Of a DNA stretch of 64,000 nucleotides, positions 26,760 through 35,343 are shown piece after piece. Every line of letters begins with the position of its first letter. The first letter of the stretch is position 1. The position numbers and the translations under genes were made by a program. The notes beneath the pieces are model-generated. The model made no database searches, had not been told where the DNA came from, and was given only the letters and a program-made list of their open reading frames with translations. The stretch is from Mycolicibacterium aurum (GTDB lineage Bacteria; Actinomycetota; Actinomycetes; Mycobacteriales; Mycobacteriaceae): contig NZ_LR134356.1 of NCBI RefSeq assembly GCF_900637195.1, positions 2,666,001 through 2,730,000 of the forward strand. The letters run 5' to 3'.

Positions 26760-28427
26760 GTGTTCGACGAACTTCTGGCCGCTGTTGCGGGCGCGCGTAC
26801 CCCGGGATCGGGAGTCCGTGCGTGTGCCCGGCTGGAGAACGCGGCCTGCTCTGCGCGGTTAACGCATATGGCCGACATGCTCGCCGCCGCCTACGCGGTA
26901 TCGGGATCGGCCCATCGTGAGCAGTGGCGCGTCGACAACTGGAGCGCGGTGTGCGCGCAGATCGGCGCCGCCCACGCGGTGACCAGCGGGGTGGTCAACG
27001 GGCTGCTGATGGACGCGGTCACGCTGCGCGAGCGGCTGCCCAGGGTGGGCGCGGTCTTCGCCGAGGGCTTGATCGCGTATCGGCTGGTCCATCTGATCTG
27101 CGCGCGCACGATGTTGGTCAAGGACCGGGAAGCGTTGCTAGCTATTGATACCGAGCTGGCGGAGCTGCTGCGCACGTGGGGTGCGAAGTCGATGGTCCAA
27201 GCCGAGCGTGACATCGACACCCTGGTGCTGCGCCACGACCCCGGTGCGGTACGCCGCACCGAATCGAGTAACCGCGGCGCCTACGTCGAGGTGAACGCCG
27301 CGCAGGCCACCGGAACCGCGTATGTGTCAGCGACGGTGTCGCTGACCGACGGTGAGGCGTTCGACCGCCGCGCTGATGCCCTGGCGCGCACGGTATGTGC
27401 ACGCGATCCCCGCACCCTCGACCAGCGCCGCGGCGCTGCGTTGGGGGCCATGGGATTCGGCTGGGACCGCCTGCCGTGCATGTGCGAGAACGACGACTGC
27501 GACGCCGCCGCCAAACCTCCGGTAGGTGGCCTGGTTGTCCACGTTGTCGTGCGCCAGGACACCCTCGACGCGGGCGAACCCGACGGGCCAAGCAATCCTG
27601 GCGGCCCAACCGACCCCGACGGGCCCACGGACCCCGAAGGCGATCCAGCAAGCGCTCCGAGTCGGCAGCCCGAAACCAGCGCCACCGCAACCGAACCGAC
27701 TGCCGATCCGCAATCCGCGCCGACGACGACCGCCGGCCTGACAGCCCAACGCCGCGCCCTCGTCGGTGACAACCCGCCGCTGCTGCCCAAACCCTGGTAC
27801 TCCTACACCTTGCGGGAGCTGCTGGCCGCGCTCACGGACGGACCAGGGCAGTTCAGCACCGCCGGCCCCGCCGCCATCCTCGGCGGCGCGGTCATCCCGG
27901 CTCCAGTGGCAGCGCAACTCGCGATGCACGCCACCATCCGGCCGCTCATCCACCCCGGACAAGCCCCACCCGAACCGCGATACCGGCCGTCGCGCACACT
28001 CGCAGAGTTCATCCGCTGCCGCGATCAGACATGCCGCTTTCCCGGCTGCACACGACCAGCCACGATCACCGACATCGACCACACGATTCCATACCCGTAC
28101 GGGCCCACCTGTGCATCGAATCTGGTCTGCCTGTGCCGAGAACACCACCTGCTCAAAACATTCTGGCCCGGCTGGTCCACCCAGCAGTTCCCCGACGGAA
28201 CCCTCGTCTGGACCGACCCCGAGGGCCAGCGCTGCACCACCTATCCCGGCAGCCGCCTGCTGTTCCCCGAACTCTGCGCACCCACCGCCGCCGTCGTGAA
28301 TCCACGGCGCCCACCGCCCAAACACACCGCAGGCCTCACCATGCCGAAGCGGACCATCACCCGCGCAGACGCACGCAGACAGCGCATCGACGACGAACGA
28401 CGACTCAACGTCGCCGGAAAGACCTAG
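26760..28427 (+). CDS. DUF222/HNH endonuclease-domain protein (13E12 family)
   Basis: 555 aa, GTG start. An N-terminal DUF222 region (from FDELLAAVAGARTPGSG) is followed by a Pro/Asp/Thr-rich linker with repeated GPTDPDG units around residues 280-300, and a C-terminal HNH domain: CRDQTCRFPGCTRP, then DIDHTIPYPYGPTCASNLVCLCREHHLLK. The 13E12 repeat family is multicopy in mycobacteria and behaves like a mobile or homing element. The gene is unrelated to lipid synthesis and interrupts the cluster between mmpL and the ABC operon; its end overlaps the convergent permease gene by four bases. I saw no clear flanking repeats. Confidence 0.9.
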   Translation: MFDELLAAVAGARTPGSGVRACARLENAACSARLTHMADMLAAAYAVSGSAHREQWRVDNWSAVCAQIGAAHAVTSGVVNGLLMDAVTLRERLPRVGAVFAEGLIAYRLVHLICARTMLVKDREALLAIDTELAELLRTWGAKSMVQAERDIDTLVLRHDPGAVRRTESSNRGAYVEVNAAQATGTAYVSATVSLTDGEAFDRRADALARTVCARDPRTLDQRRGAALGAMGFGWDRLPCMCENDDCDAAAKPPVGGLVVHVVVRQDTLDAGEPDGPSNPGGPTDPDGPTDPEGDPASAPSRQPETSATATEPTADPQSAPTTTAGLTAQRRALVGDNPPLLPKPWYSYTLRELLAALTDGPGQFSTAGPAAILGGAVIPAPVAAQLAMHATIRPLIHPGQAPPEPRYRPSRTLAEFIRCRDQTCRFPGCTRPATITDIDHTIPYPYGPTCASNLVCLCREHHLLKTFWPGWSTQQFPDGTLVWTDPEGQRCTTYPGSRLLFPELCAPTAAVVNPRRPPPKHTAGLTMPKRTITRADARRQRIDDERRLNVAGKT

Positions 28428-29185
28428 CTGCCACCAGATTCCGCGGCGCGGCGGTAGCCGCGGGCTGCCAGTGGTCCGAAGACGGCGAGCAGCGCCAGCA
28501 GCCATGCCGCACCAGCGGCGAGCGCAGGTCCGGCGGGATCGCCCTCGGCGAGGGCGCGCATCGATTCCACGATCGGGGTCAGTGGCTGAAATCTGATCAG
28601 GGGTTGCAGCCAGGTCGGGAACAGGTCGACGGGGGCGATCCCGCCCGTGCAGAAGGCCATACCGATCGCCGACCCGCCCAGCAGTGTGAGCAGCGCCGTG
28701 CTCTGCCGGAGTACCGCGACGGAGACGACGATGGTGCCGAACACCATGACCACCAGCACGGGTATGGCGAGGAACGCCACGATCGCCAGCGGACCGCCGT
28801 CGAGTCGGAGACCGAGGGCCATACCGACCGCCGTGATGAGGATTCCGGCGCCCAGCGTGCGCACCCCCTCGGCGAGCAGTGTGCCGGCCAGGAAGCTGGA
28901 CCGCGCCACCGGTTGCACCCAGAAGCGGCTCAGCAACCCGCTGTCCCGTTCGGCAGGCAGATGGAATCCCGCGCCGACGGCCCCCATCATCGCGCCCGCC
29001 ACCGTGCACATCGGCACCAGCGCGGTCAGGTTGTCGGCGCCGGTGAGCTGCGTCATCGACCTGCTGACCAGCAGATCGTAAGTCAGTAGGAGCAGGGTGG
29101 GCAGCAGCAGTGACTGCATCGGCACCACCGGATAGCGACGCCAGCGCATCAGCATGCGTTCGGCGAGAACGACTGTCGTCCTCAC
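28424..29185 (-). CDS. ABC-2 type permease (DrrC-like)
   Basis: 253 aa from the GTG at 29185, which overlaps the preceding permease stop by four bases (GTGA). Six membrane segments are apparent, including PMQSLLLPTLLLLTYDLLV and the C-terminal LAAGAAWLLALLAVFGPLAA. The mid-protein segment FHLPAERDSGLLSRFWVQP is the ABC-2 coupling-helix region typical of daunorubicin-resistance and PDIM (DrrC) exporters. It should form the membrane domain with the next permease and the ATPase. Last gene of the FAAL-GT2-ABC operon. Confidence 0.88.
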   Translation of the reverse strand: MRTTVVLAERMLMRWRRYPVVPMQSLLLPTLLLLTYDLLVSRSMTQLTGADNLTALVPMCTVAGAMMGAVGAGFHLPAERDSGLLSRFWVQPVARSSFLAGTLLAEGVRTLGAGILITAVGMALGLRLDGGPLAIVAFLAIPVLVVMVFGTIVVSVAVLRQSTALLTLLGGSAIGMAFCTGGIAPVDLFPTWLQPLIRFQPLTPIVESMRALAEGDPAGPALAAGAAWLLALLAVFGPLAARGYRRAAESGGS

Positions 29186-29922
29186 CGCCTGCGCCTCTGC
29201 ATCCGTACCGCGATGGCCCCGAAGCCGATCGAGAGGCCGACGCACCATGCCGCGGTCACCAGGACCTCGCCGACCGCGGCGCGTCCGACGGCGAGTTCAC
29301 GCAGGGTCCCGGTGATCTGGGAAACCGGTTGGTGCTCGACGAACGGCTGAACCCAGTCGGGAAACGACGCCACCGGCGCCAGGCCGGTCGAGACCAGGAC
29401 CAGGATCAACTGCGGAACCAGCAGCAGTTGACCTGCACCCACCCTGCCGATCCAGGTCCCCGTGGCGTCCGCGCCCAACGAGAGTGCCAGGGTCAGGATC
29501 AGCGGGACGGCGACGAAGGCGACCATGCTGCCGAGACCGCCCGTCAACCGGAAGCCCAGCAGGTATGCAGTCACCATCGCCGCGGCCAGGGCCAGCACGC
29601 CGCGCAGCAGGCAGTAGATCATCCGCGCGGTCATCGGCGCCAACAACGAGATCGGTTGTGTCCGAAGCCGTATCGAAAACCCGGAGGCCTGATCCCAGGC
29701 GGCCCGGTCGGCGGTCGTCACCGCGCCGAGCAGCATGGCCTGGACGATGATCGCCGGCAGCACGTATTCGGCGTAACTCAGGTGGCCGGTATCGATGACG
29801 TGGCGCAGCGCGAAGTTCAGACCGAGCAGCGTCGCGACAGGGGCGATGACGGCCAGCACAAGGTCGAAGTCGCGCAGCGCGACCTGCACCATCCGCTCGG
29901 TCAGCGCGGGCAGTGCGGTCAC
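29182..29922 (-). CDS. ABC-2 type permease (DrrB-like)
   Basis: 246 aa, GTG start overlapping the ATPase stop by four bases. Membrane segments include LVLAVIAPVATLLGLNFAL, EYVLPAIIVQAMLLGAVTT and LLVPQLILVLVSTGLAPVA, with the coupling segment DQASGFSIRLRTQP. Related to DrrB of the PDIM and daunorubicin exporters. Both permeases are about the same size and differ in sequence, so they probably form a heterodimer driven by the ATPase. The tight coupling of all three supports one complex in the inner membrane. Confidence 0.88.
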   Translation of the reverse strand: MTALPALTERMVQVALRDFDLVLAVIAPVATLLGLNFALRHVIDTGHLSYAEYVLPAIIVQAMLLGAVTTADRAAWDQASGFSIRLRTQPISLLAPMTARMIYCLLRGVLALAAAMVTAYLLGFRLTGGLGSMVAFVAVPLILTLALSLGADATGTWIGRVGAGQLLLVPQLILVLVSTGLAPVASFPDWVQPFVEHQPVSQITGTLRELAVGRAAVGEVLVTAAWCVGLSIGFGAIAVRMQRRRR

Positions 29923-30848
29923 AGGGTCGACGCTGCAGGGGTCAGATGCAGGAACACCTCGTCGAGTGTCGGCTTCCGCAGCGAGATGTCGATCAGCTCG
30001 ACACCGAGCTGATCTGTGCGACGCACCACCTCACCGAGGGTGCCGACCCCGTCCGCGGCCCGCACCGACACCGTGTTGCTCTCCGCGTCGGCGTCGACCT
30101 CGTCGATGTGGGCCAGCGCTGCACTCACCCTCGGGATGTCGGCCGGGTGCACCAGCGTCACCTGGCAGTAGGTGGCGCCGGTACGCGCCTTCAGTTCCTC
30201 AGAGGTGCCACTGGCCACGACCCGCCCGGCGTTGAGGATCACGATCGAATCGCTGAGCACGTCGGCCTCTTCGAGATACTGCGTGGTGAGCAGGACGGTG
30301 ACGCCCTCGGCGGCCAGCGACGACACCAGCTCCCACACCTGCCTGCGACTGCGGGGATCCAGACCGGTGGTGGGCTCGTCGAGGAACAACACCTTGGGTG
30401 TCATCACCAGGGCGATGGCGATGTCGACCCGCCGCCGCATCCCGCCGGAGTAAGTCTGCACGGGGCGGTCCGCGGCGCGGCCGAGGTCGAACTGCTCGAT
30501 CAGCTCGTCCGCCCGTCGCCGGGCGTCTCTGCGCCGCAGGCCCCGGAGCCTACCGAACAGCGCCAGATTCTCTCGGCCGGTGAGAAGCTCATCCAGACAC
30601 GCGCTTTGGCCGGTGACGCCGATGCTCTCGCGCACCTGGGCGGCCTGCTCGACGACGTCGTATCCGCCGACCCGAGCTCGCCCGGACGTCGGAGGTATGA
30701 GTGTCGAGAGGATCTGAACCGTCGTCGTCTTACCGGCACCGTTATGGCCGAGCAGCGCCAGGATGGAGCCCGTCGGCACCGCCAAGCTCACCTCGCTGAG
30801 CGCCGAAACCCCCTGGTAGGTCTTGCTCAGGCAGTCCACTTCGATCAT
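29919..30848 (-). CDS. ABC transporter ATPase (DrrA-like)
   Basis: 309 aa from the ATG at 30848, which overlaps the GT2 stop (ATGA). Walker A is GHNGAGKT at about residues 34-41, the Q-loop region is GVTGQSACLDELLTGRENL, the signature is YSGGMRRR, Walker B is VLFLDEPTTGLD, and LLTTQYLEEAD contains the switch position, where glutamine replaces histidine as in many DrrA-type ATPases. The C-terminal 80 residues are the regulatory extension of the DrrA group. It energises the two permeases. The likely cargo is the lipid product or an intermediate of this cluster. Confidence 0.93.
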   Translation of the reverse strand: MIEVDCLSKTYQGVSALSEVSLAVPTGSILALLGHNGAGKTTTVQILSTLIPPTSGRARVGGYDVVEQAAQVRESIGVTGQSACLDELLTGRENLALFGRLRGLRRRDARRRADELIEQFDLGRAADRPVQTYSGGMRRRVDIAIALVMTPKVLFLDEPTTGLDPRSRRQVWELVSSLAAEGVTVLLTTQYLEEADVLSDSIVILNAGRVVASGTSEELKARTGATYCQVTLVHPADIPRVSAALAHIDEVDADAESNTVSVRAADGVGTLGEVVRRTDQLGVELIDISLRKPTLDEVFLHLTPAASTL

Positions 30849-31564
30849 CGGACGACCGTCCATTCCCTGCTGGCCGAGCGGCGGAACAGAAAGACCGACG
30901 CGGAGTTGCTGAACCACTGCCACAGCAGGGTGCGCCAACCGACGGCATGCGCGCGGCGCCCCGAGTGATAGACGGTGAGGCGACGTTCGAACCGGGTGCG
31001 GCCGATGCGCGACAGCCGGCGGAACAGATCCATGTCCTCGGCGGCGGGCAGGGTCTCATCGAACCCGCCGACCGCGCGGAACGCGTCGGCGGTGATCATC
31101 TGGAACTCTCCGCCCGCGCCGCCGATGCCCAGCAGATTGTTCTGCAGCAGGAACTGGACGCCGAGCATGGTGAACACGTATTTGTCTGCGGCCGTGCTGC
31201 ATTCGGGCACCACGCGGTACTTGCCGGTCAGTGCCACCAACCGGTCGTCCGCCGCGAAGGCGGCACAGGCGATGCGGAAGAAGTCGTCGATGTCGGGCAC
31301 GAGTACGTCGGCATCGAGGAATACCAGGTGGTCGCCGCCTGCCGTCGCCGCCCCCAGATTGCGGGCTTCGGCGATGGTCTGTCGCCGCGCCTGCTCGTGC
31401 ACGATGATCCGATCGGTGTATCGGCGGCAGATCTCGACGGTGCGGTCGGTGCTGTTCCCGTCGGACACGATGATCTCGTGCTCACCCGTATACGCGGTGA
31501 GGCGGTCCAGGGTCTGTGCGATGGTCGCCTGCTCATTGAGGGTCGGGATGATGAAGGAAATCAT
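30845..31564 (-). CDS. GT2-family glycosyltransferase
   Basis: 239 aa, GT-A fold. It opens with SFIIPTLNEQATIAQTL, has IIVSDGNSTDRT for nucleotide binding, the metal-binding DXD as D84-A-D86 (VFLDADVLVP), and the catalytic region GGFDETLPAAEDMDLFRRL. A hydrophobic end (residues 215-228) may touch the membrane. It lies six bases after the FAAL gene and is coupled to the ABC ATPase. It is the second glycosyltransferase of the cluster, so the product may carry two sugars, or this enzyme may build the acceptor. Donor and acceptor are unknown. Confidence 0.88.
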   Translation of the reverse strand: MISFIIPTLNEQATIAQTLDRLTAYTGEHEIIVSDGNSTDRTVEICRRYTDRIIVHEQARRQTIAEARNLGAATAGGDHLVFLDADVLVPDIDDFFRIACAAFAADDRLVALTGKYRVVPECSTAADKYVFTMLGVQFLLQNNLLGIGGAGGEFQMITADAFRAVGGFDETLPAAEDMDLFRRLSRIGRTRFERRLTVYHSGRRAHAVGWRTLLWQWFSNSASVFLFRRSASREWTVVR

Positions 31565-31570
31565 CGCGAG

Positions 31571-33253
31571 TCAGGCGTCGAGCCGGGCGAGCGCGTCCGC
31601 GAGGTACTGCTCGACACATTTCTGGCGGCGGATCTTGCCGCTGGTGGTGATCGGCAGTGACCCGCGCTGGACCAGAACCAATTCGGTGAGCGTGAGCCCG
31701 TGGGCGTTGGCGACAGCGGCCGTCACGTCGCCGGTGATGTCGCGATCGGACTTGGCTTCGGCGACCACCACCAGGTGTTCGGTGCCGTCCTGCTCGACCG
31801 CGATGGCGGCGGTGCGCCCGCCGGAGATCGCGCTGACGGTCGCTTCGATGTCGTCGGGGTAGTGGTTGCGGCCGCGCACGATCAGCAGGTCCTTCAGACG
31901 CCCGACGATGAACAGCTCCCCGTCGGACAGGAACCCCAGATCTCCTGTCCGAAGCCACTCCTCCTCGGGGCTGTCGGCTAGTGCGCCGCCGAAGGTGTGC
32001 GCCGTCTCCTGCGGCTTGTTCCAGTACCCGAGGCAGACGTTGTCCCCACTGGTCCAGATCTCGCCGATCTCGCCGGCGGTGACCTCACGCCGGGTGTCGG
32101 GGTCGACGATCCGGACGGCGGGCGAGGTGGGCGTGCCGTAGCTGACCAGGGGAGTACCTGCCGGACTGCGTTCGGCCACTCCCTCGGACAGCTGCGCAGG
32201 GTGGAACGATGCGACGGTGGGGGCCGCGCCGGGTCGATGGGTCGCGACATACAGGGTGGCCTCGGCAAGACCGTACGACGGCCGGATCACCTTGTCGGAC
32301 AGGTGGAACGGGGCGAAGCGTGTGGTGAACCGCGCGACCGTCGAGGGCTGGACGCGCTCGGCGCCGCTCATGATGGCCAGCACGTCACCGAGATCGCAGC
32401 CGGCCATGTCCGCATCCGACACACGTGCCGCGGCGAGGTCGAAGGCGAAGTTGGGCGCCGCGCTCAGGCCGCGCTGGTGGGCGCCGAGCAGTTGCAGCCA
32501 TCTCGCGGGCCGGGTCAGGAACGCGATCGGGCTGGTGACCACCGATGTCCAGCCGCCGAGGATCGGGGTGCAGATTCCGAGCAGCAGCCCCATGTCGTGG
32601 TAGAAGGGCAGCCACGAGACGACCGTGGTGCCCGGCGGGGCCACTCCGCCGTGGTGGGCGAAGAAGTTGGCGGTCATCTGCTCGAAGTTGGCGGCCAGGT
32701 TGCGGTGCGACACCATCACACCGGCCGGGGTGCGCGTCGAGCCGGACGTGTACTGCAGATAGGCGACGTCGGGACGCTCCTCGCGCCGCCGGTCCGCGCG
32801 GCGTCTGGCATCCAGGTCGAGTCGGTCGATCTCGACGACGGCCGGCGCTCCCGCACCGCGGCGCACGCTGTGCATCACGTCGTCGACCAGTGCCGACGTG
32901 GTGAGAATCACACGGGGTGCGGCATCGGCGAGCACCGCCTGGATGCGTTCGTCTGCCGCGGGCTGCAGGGGAGCCGACAGCGGCACGGCGATCAGATTGG
33001 CCTCCAGCGCGGCGAGGAAGCCGACGATGTACTCGATGCCCTGTGGGGCGAGGATCAGGGCCCGGTCCCCGTGATCTGCGCACGATCGCAGTTCATCGGC
33101 CAGATTCACGGCGCGTCGGTGCAGCTCGGCCCAGGTCAGCCTGGTTCGGACACCGTCGGCATCCTGGTCGTAGTCCACATACGTGAACGCCACATCGCGG
33201 GGTTGCAGACTTGCGCGCTCCCGCACCAGCGCCGGGATCGACGATTCGCTCAC
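31571..33253 (-). CDS. Fatty-acyl-AMP ligase (FadD23/FadD21-like FAAL)
   Basis: 560 aa from the GTG at 33253, with GAGAGG six bases before it; upstream in-frame codons are not supported. The ATP-binding motif is YTSGSTRTPAGVMVSH, typical of mycobacterial FAALs, with SYGLAEATLYVA, WLRTGDLGFL and GRLKDLLIVRGRNHYPDDIE following. The lysine for adenylation is in PITTSGKIRRQKC. FAALs activate fatty acids as acyl-AMP and load them onto a PKS, here most likely the 2090-aa enzyme. It is the first gene of a five-gene operon (FAAL, GT2, ATPase, two permeases), and an IdeR-type box lies 31 bases upstream. Confidence 0.93.
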   Translation of the reverse strand: MSESSIPALVRERASLQPRDVAFTYVDYDQDADGVRTRLTWAELHRRAVNLADELRSCADHGDRALILAPQGIEYIVGFLAALEANLIAVPLSAPLQPAADERIQAVLADAAPRVILTTSALVDDVMHSVRRGAGAPAVVEIDRLDLDARRRADRRREERPDVAYLQYTSGSTRTPAGVMVSHRNLAANFEQMTANFFAHHGGVAPPGTTVVSWLPFYHDMGLLLGICTPILGGWTSVVTSPIAFLTRPARWLQLLGAHQRGLSAAPNFAFDLAAARVSDADMAGCDLGDVLAIMSGAERVQPSTVARFTTRFAPFHLSDKVIRPSYGLAEATLYVATHRPGAAPTVASFHPAQLSEGVAERSPAGTPLVSYGTPTSPAVRIVDPDTRREVTAGEIGEIWTSGDNVCLGYWNKPQETAHTFGGALADSPEEEWLRTGDLGFLSDGELFIVGRLKDLLIVRGRNHYPDDIEATVSAISGGRTAAIAVEQDGTEHLVVVAEAKSDRDITGDVTAAVANAHGLTLTELVLVQRGSLPITTSGKIRRQKCVEQYLADALARLDA

Positions 33254-33283
33254 TTTGTGCCTCTCACCACCGGAATATCGAGA

Positions 33284-33302
33284 AGAGCTTAGGCTAACCT
33301 CG
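33284..33302. promoter_or_regulatory. IdeR/DtxR-type iron box upstream of FAAL operon
   Basis: AGAGCTTAGGCTAACCTCG carries the uninterrupted core TTAGGCTAACCT of the IdeR consensus TTAGGTTAGGCTAACCTAA; 14 of 19 bases match. It lies 31 bases upstream of the FAAL GTG and 112 bases from the divergent ABC-F start, so the FAAL operon is the likely target. Confidence 0.7.
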
Positions 33303-33413
33303 CTTAAATTTGGCGCCTGCGAAACGGTTGGCGTTATCCGGGCAGCGCGCACTAGCCTGGAACCCAGCCACGGCATGTTTTTCGTCATGCCCTTTTTCGT
33401 CAGGAGCATCAGC

Positions 33414-35042
33414 GTGATCACCGCAACGGACCTCGAGGTCCGCGCTGGAGCGCGCACACTGCTCTCGGTCGAAGGTTCGGCGCTGCGCGTGCAACCCGGT
33501 GACCGCATCGGTCTGGTCGGCCGAAACGGTGCCGGCAAGACCACGACGATGCGCATCCTGGCGGGGGAGGGCGAACCCTACGCGGGCACCGTGACCCGGG
33601 CGGGCGAAATCGGTTACCTGCCACAGGATCCCAAAGAGGGCGATCTGGACATGCTGGCCCGCGACCGGGTGTTGTCGGCGCGCGGACTGGACACCCTGCT
33701 CGCCGATCTGGAGAAGCAGCAGGCGTTGATGGCCGAGGTCGCCGACGACGCGGCCCGCGACAAGGCCATCCGCCGCTACGGCCAACTGGAGGAGCGGTTC
33801 GCCGCACTGGGCGGTTACGCCGCCGAAAGCGAGGCAGGCCGGATCTGTGCCAGCCTCGGCCTGCCCGACCGCGTCCTCACCCAGCCGCTGCGCACCCTCT
33901 CCGGTGGTCAGCGCCGCCGCGTGGAGCTGGCCCGGATCCTGTTCGCCGCGTCCGACGCGGGTTCGGGGTCGGCCACCACGCTGCTTCTCGACGAACCCAC
34001 GAACCACCTCGACGCCGACTCGATCGGCTGGCTGCGTACGTTCCTGCAGAACCATTCCGGCGGTTTGGTGGTCATCAGCCACGACGTCGAACTGCTCGCC
34101 GACGTCGTCAACCGGGTGTGGTTCCTCGACGCGGTACGCGGCGAGGCCGACATCTACAACATGGGCTGGCAGAAGTACCTCGATGCCCGCGCCACCGATG
34201 AGCAGCGTCGCCGCCGCGAGCGGGCCAACGCCGAGAAGAAGGCCGGTGCGCTGCGGGCCCAGGCGGCCAAGATGGGCGCCAAGGCCACCAAAGCCGTTGC
34301 CGCCCAGAACATGCTGCGGCGCGCCGAGCGGATGATCGCCGAACTCGACGCCGAACGGGTGGCCGACAAGGTCGCGCGGATCAAGTTCCCGACACCAGCG
34401 CCGTGCGGCAAGACGCCGCTGATCGCCAAGGGCCTGACCAAGACCTACGGTTCGCTGGAGATCTTCACCGGGCTGGACCTGGCCATCGACCGCGGGTCGC
34501 GCGTCGTGGTGCTCGGCCTCAACGGCGCGGGCAAGACCACACTGCTGCGCCTCCTCGCCGGCGTGGAGAAAGCCGACGCCGGGGGACTGGAACCGGGCTA
34601 CGGACTCAAGATCGGCTACTTCGCCCAGGAGCACGACACCCTCGACAACATGGCGTCGGTGTGGGAGAACATCCGGCACGCCGCACCCGACACCGGGGAA
34701 CAGGAGCTGCGCGGTCTGCTGGGCGCCTTCATGTTCAGCGGTCCGCAGCTCGAGCAGCCCGCGGGCACGCTGTCCGGCGGCGAGAAGACCCGGCTCGCGC
34801 TGGCCGGTCTCGTGGCCTCCACGGCAAACGTGCTCCTGCTGGACGAGCCCACCAACAACCTCGACCCGGCCTCACGCGAGCAGGTTCTGGACGCGCTGCG
34901 CAGCTACGCCGGCGCGGTGGTCCTGGTGACGCACGACCCCGGGGCGGCAGAGGCGCTGCACCCGCAACGCGTCCTGCTGCTGCCCGACGGCACCGAGGAC
35001 TTCTGGTCCACCGATTACCGGGATCTCATCGAATTAGCCTGA
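33414..35042 (+). CDS. ABC-F family ATPase (Rv1473-like)
   Basis: 542 aa from the GTG at 33414, with AGGAG seven bases upstream. Two nucleotide-binding domains lie in tandem with no membrane segment: Walker A GRNGAGKTT and GLNGAGKTT, signatures LSGGQRRR and LSGGEKTR, Walker B LLLDEPTNHLD and LLLDEPTNNLD. The linker between domains is charged and helical (about residues 240-320), as in ABC-F proteins that enter the ribosomal E site. The family includes translation factors and ribosome-protection resistance proteins; Rv1473 has been annotated as a macrolide ABC protein. The gene marks the return to backbone order. Confidence 0.92.
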   Translation: MITATDLEVRAGARTLLSVEGSALRVQPGDRIGLVGRNGAGKTTTMRILAGEGEPYAGTVTRAGEIGYLPQDPKEGDLDMLARDRVLSARGLDTLLADLEKQQALMAEVADDAARDKAIRRYGQLEERFAALGGYAAESEAGRICASLGLPDRVLTQPLRTLSGGQRRRVELARILFAASDAGSGSATTLLLDEPTNHLDADSIGWLRTFLQNHSGGLVVISHDVELLADVVNRVWFLDAVRGEADIYNMGWQKYLDARATDEQRRRRERANAEKKAGALRAQAAKMGAKATKAVAAQNMLRRAERMIAELDAERVADKVARIKFPTPAPCGKTPLIAKGLTKTYGSLEIFTGLDLAIDRGSRVVVLGLNGAGKTTLLRLLAGVEKADAGGLEPGYGLKIGYFAQEHDTLDNMASVWENIRHAAPDTGEQELRGLLGAFMFSGPQLEQPAGTLSGGEKTRLALAGLVASTANVLLLDEPTNNLDPASREQVLDALRSYAGAVVLVTHDPGAAEALHPQRVLLLPDGTEDFWSTDYRDLIELA

Positions 35043-35149
35043 CCGCCGGCCACATCGTTGGGCGGACGTCATTTTTGTGTCGTGTCAACGGCTGGTGGGC
35101 TGGGTATCCGCCCTCGGAGTCCGTGCACATCAGCGGGGAGGCGGCGACG

Positions 35150-35338
35150 ATGAAGAACAACGGCAAGCCCAGAGATCAGTTGATCAATGAGCTTCGCAAC
35201 GAGTACGAGCGAGGCGCGAGCATTCGTTCGCTGGTGGCCTCTACCGGTCACTCGTACGGCTCGATCCACAGCATGCTTCGCGAGTCGGGCACCACGATGC
35301 GCAGTCGCGGCGGCCCCAACCACCGCGGTCGCAGATAA
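35150..35338 (+). CDS. Small helix-turn-helix protein (Rv1473A-like)
   Basis: 62 aa, ATG with GGGAGG about eight bases upstream. The sequence is basic, with an HTH-like segment ERGASIRSLVASTGHSYGSIHSMLRESG (residues 18-45) and a Gly/Arg-rich tail (GGPNHRGRR). The same small gene follows Rv1473 in M. tuberculosis and is widely conserved in actinobacteria as a putative regulator. DNA binding is likely from composition; a specific role is unknown. Confidence 0.85.
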   Translation: MKNNGKPRDQLINELRNEYERGASIRSLVASTGHSYGSIHSMLRESGTTMRSRGGPNHRGRR

Positions 35339-35343
35339 CACCT

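Noticed and set aside
26674..28430. Flanking repeats or att sites around the DUF222/HNH gene
   Set aside because: I compared the 80 bases upstream with the downstream junction and found no duplicated stretch long enough to call.
8672..33253. Trehalose polyphleate or sulfolipid locus
   Set aside because: Those loci share PKS, PapA, MmpL and FadD but lack the A-T-TE enzyme, the two extra acyltransferases, two glycosyltransferases and a Drr exporter, and are not known for iron boxes.
8672..33253. Mycobactin or exochelin biosynthesis
   Set aside because: There is no salicylate synthase, salicyl-AMP ligase, condensation/cyclisation NRPS module or lysine hydroxylase.
33414..35042. Dedicated antibiotic-resistance ABC-F gene of the lipid cluster
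   Set aside because: The gene matches the backbone Rv1473 position with its usual small downstream neighbour, so it is ancestral and not part of the cluster.
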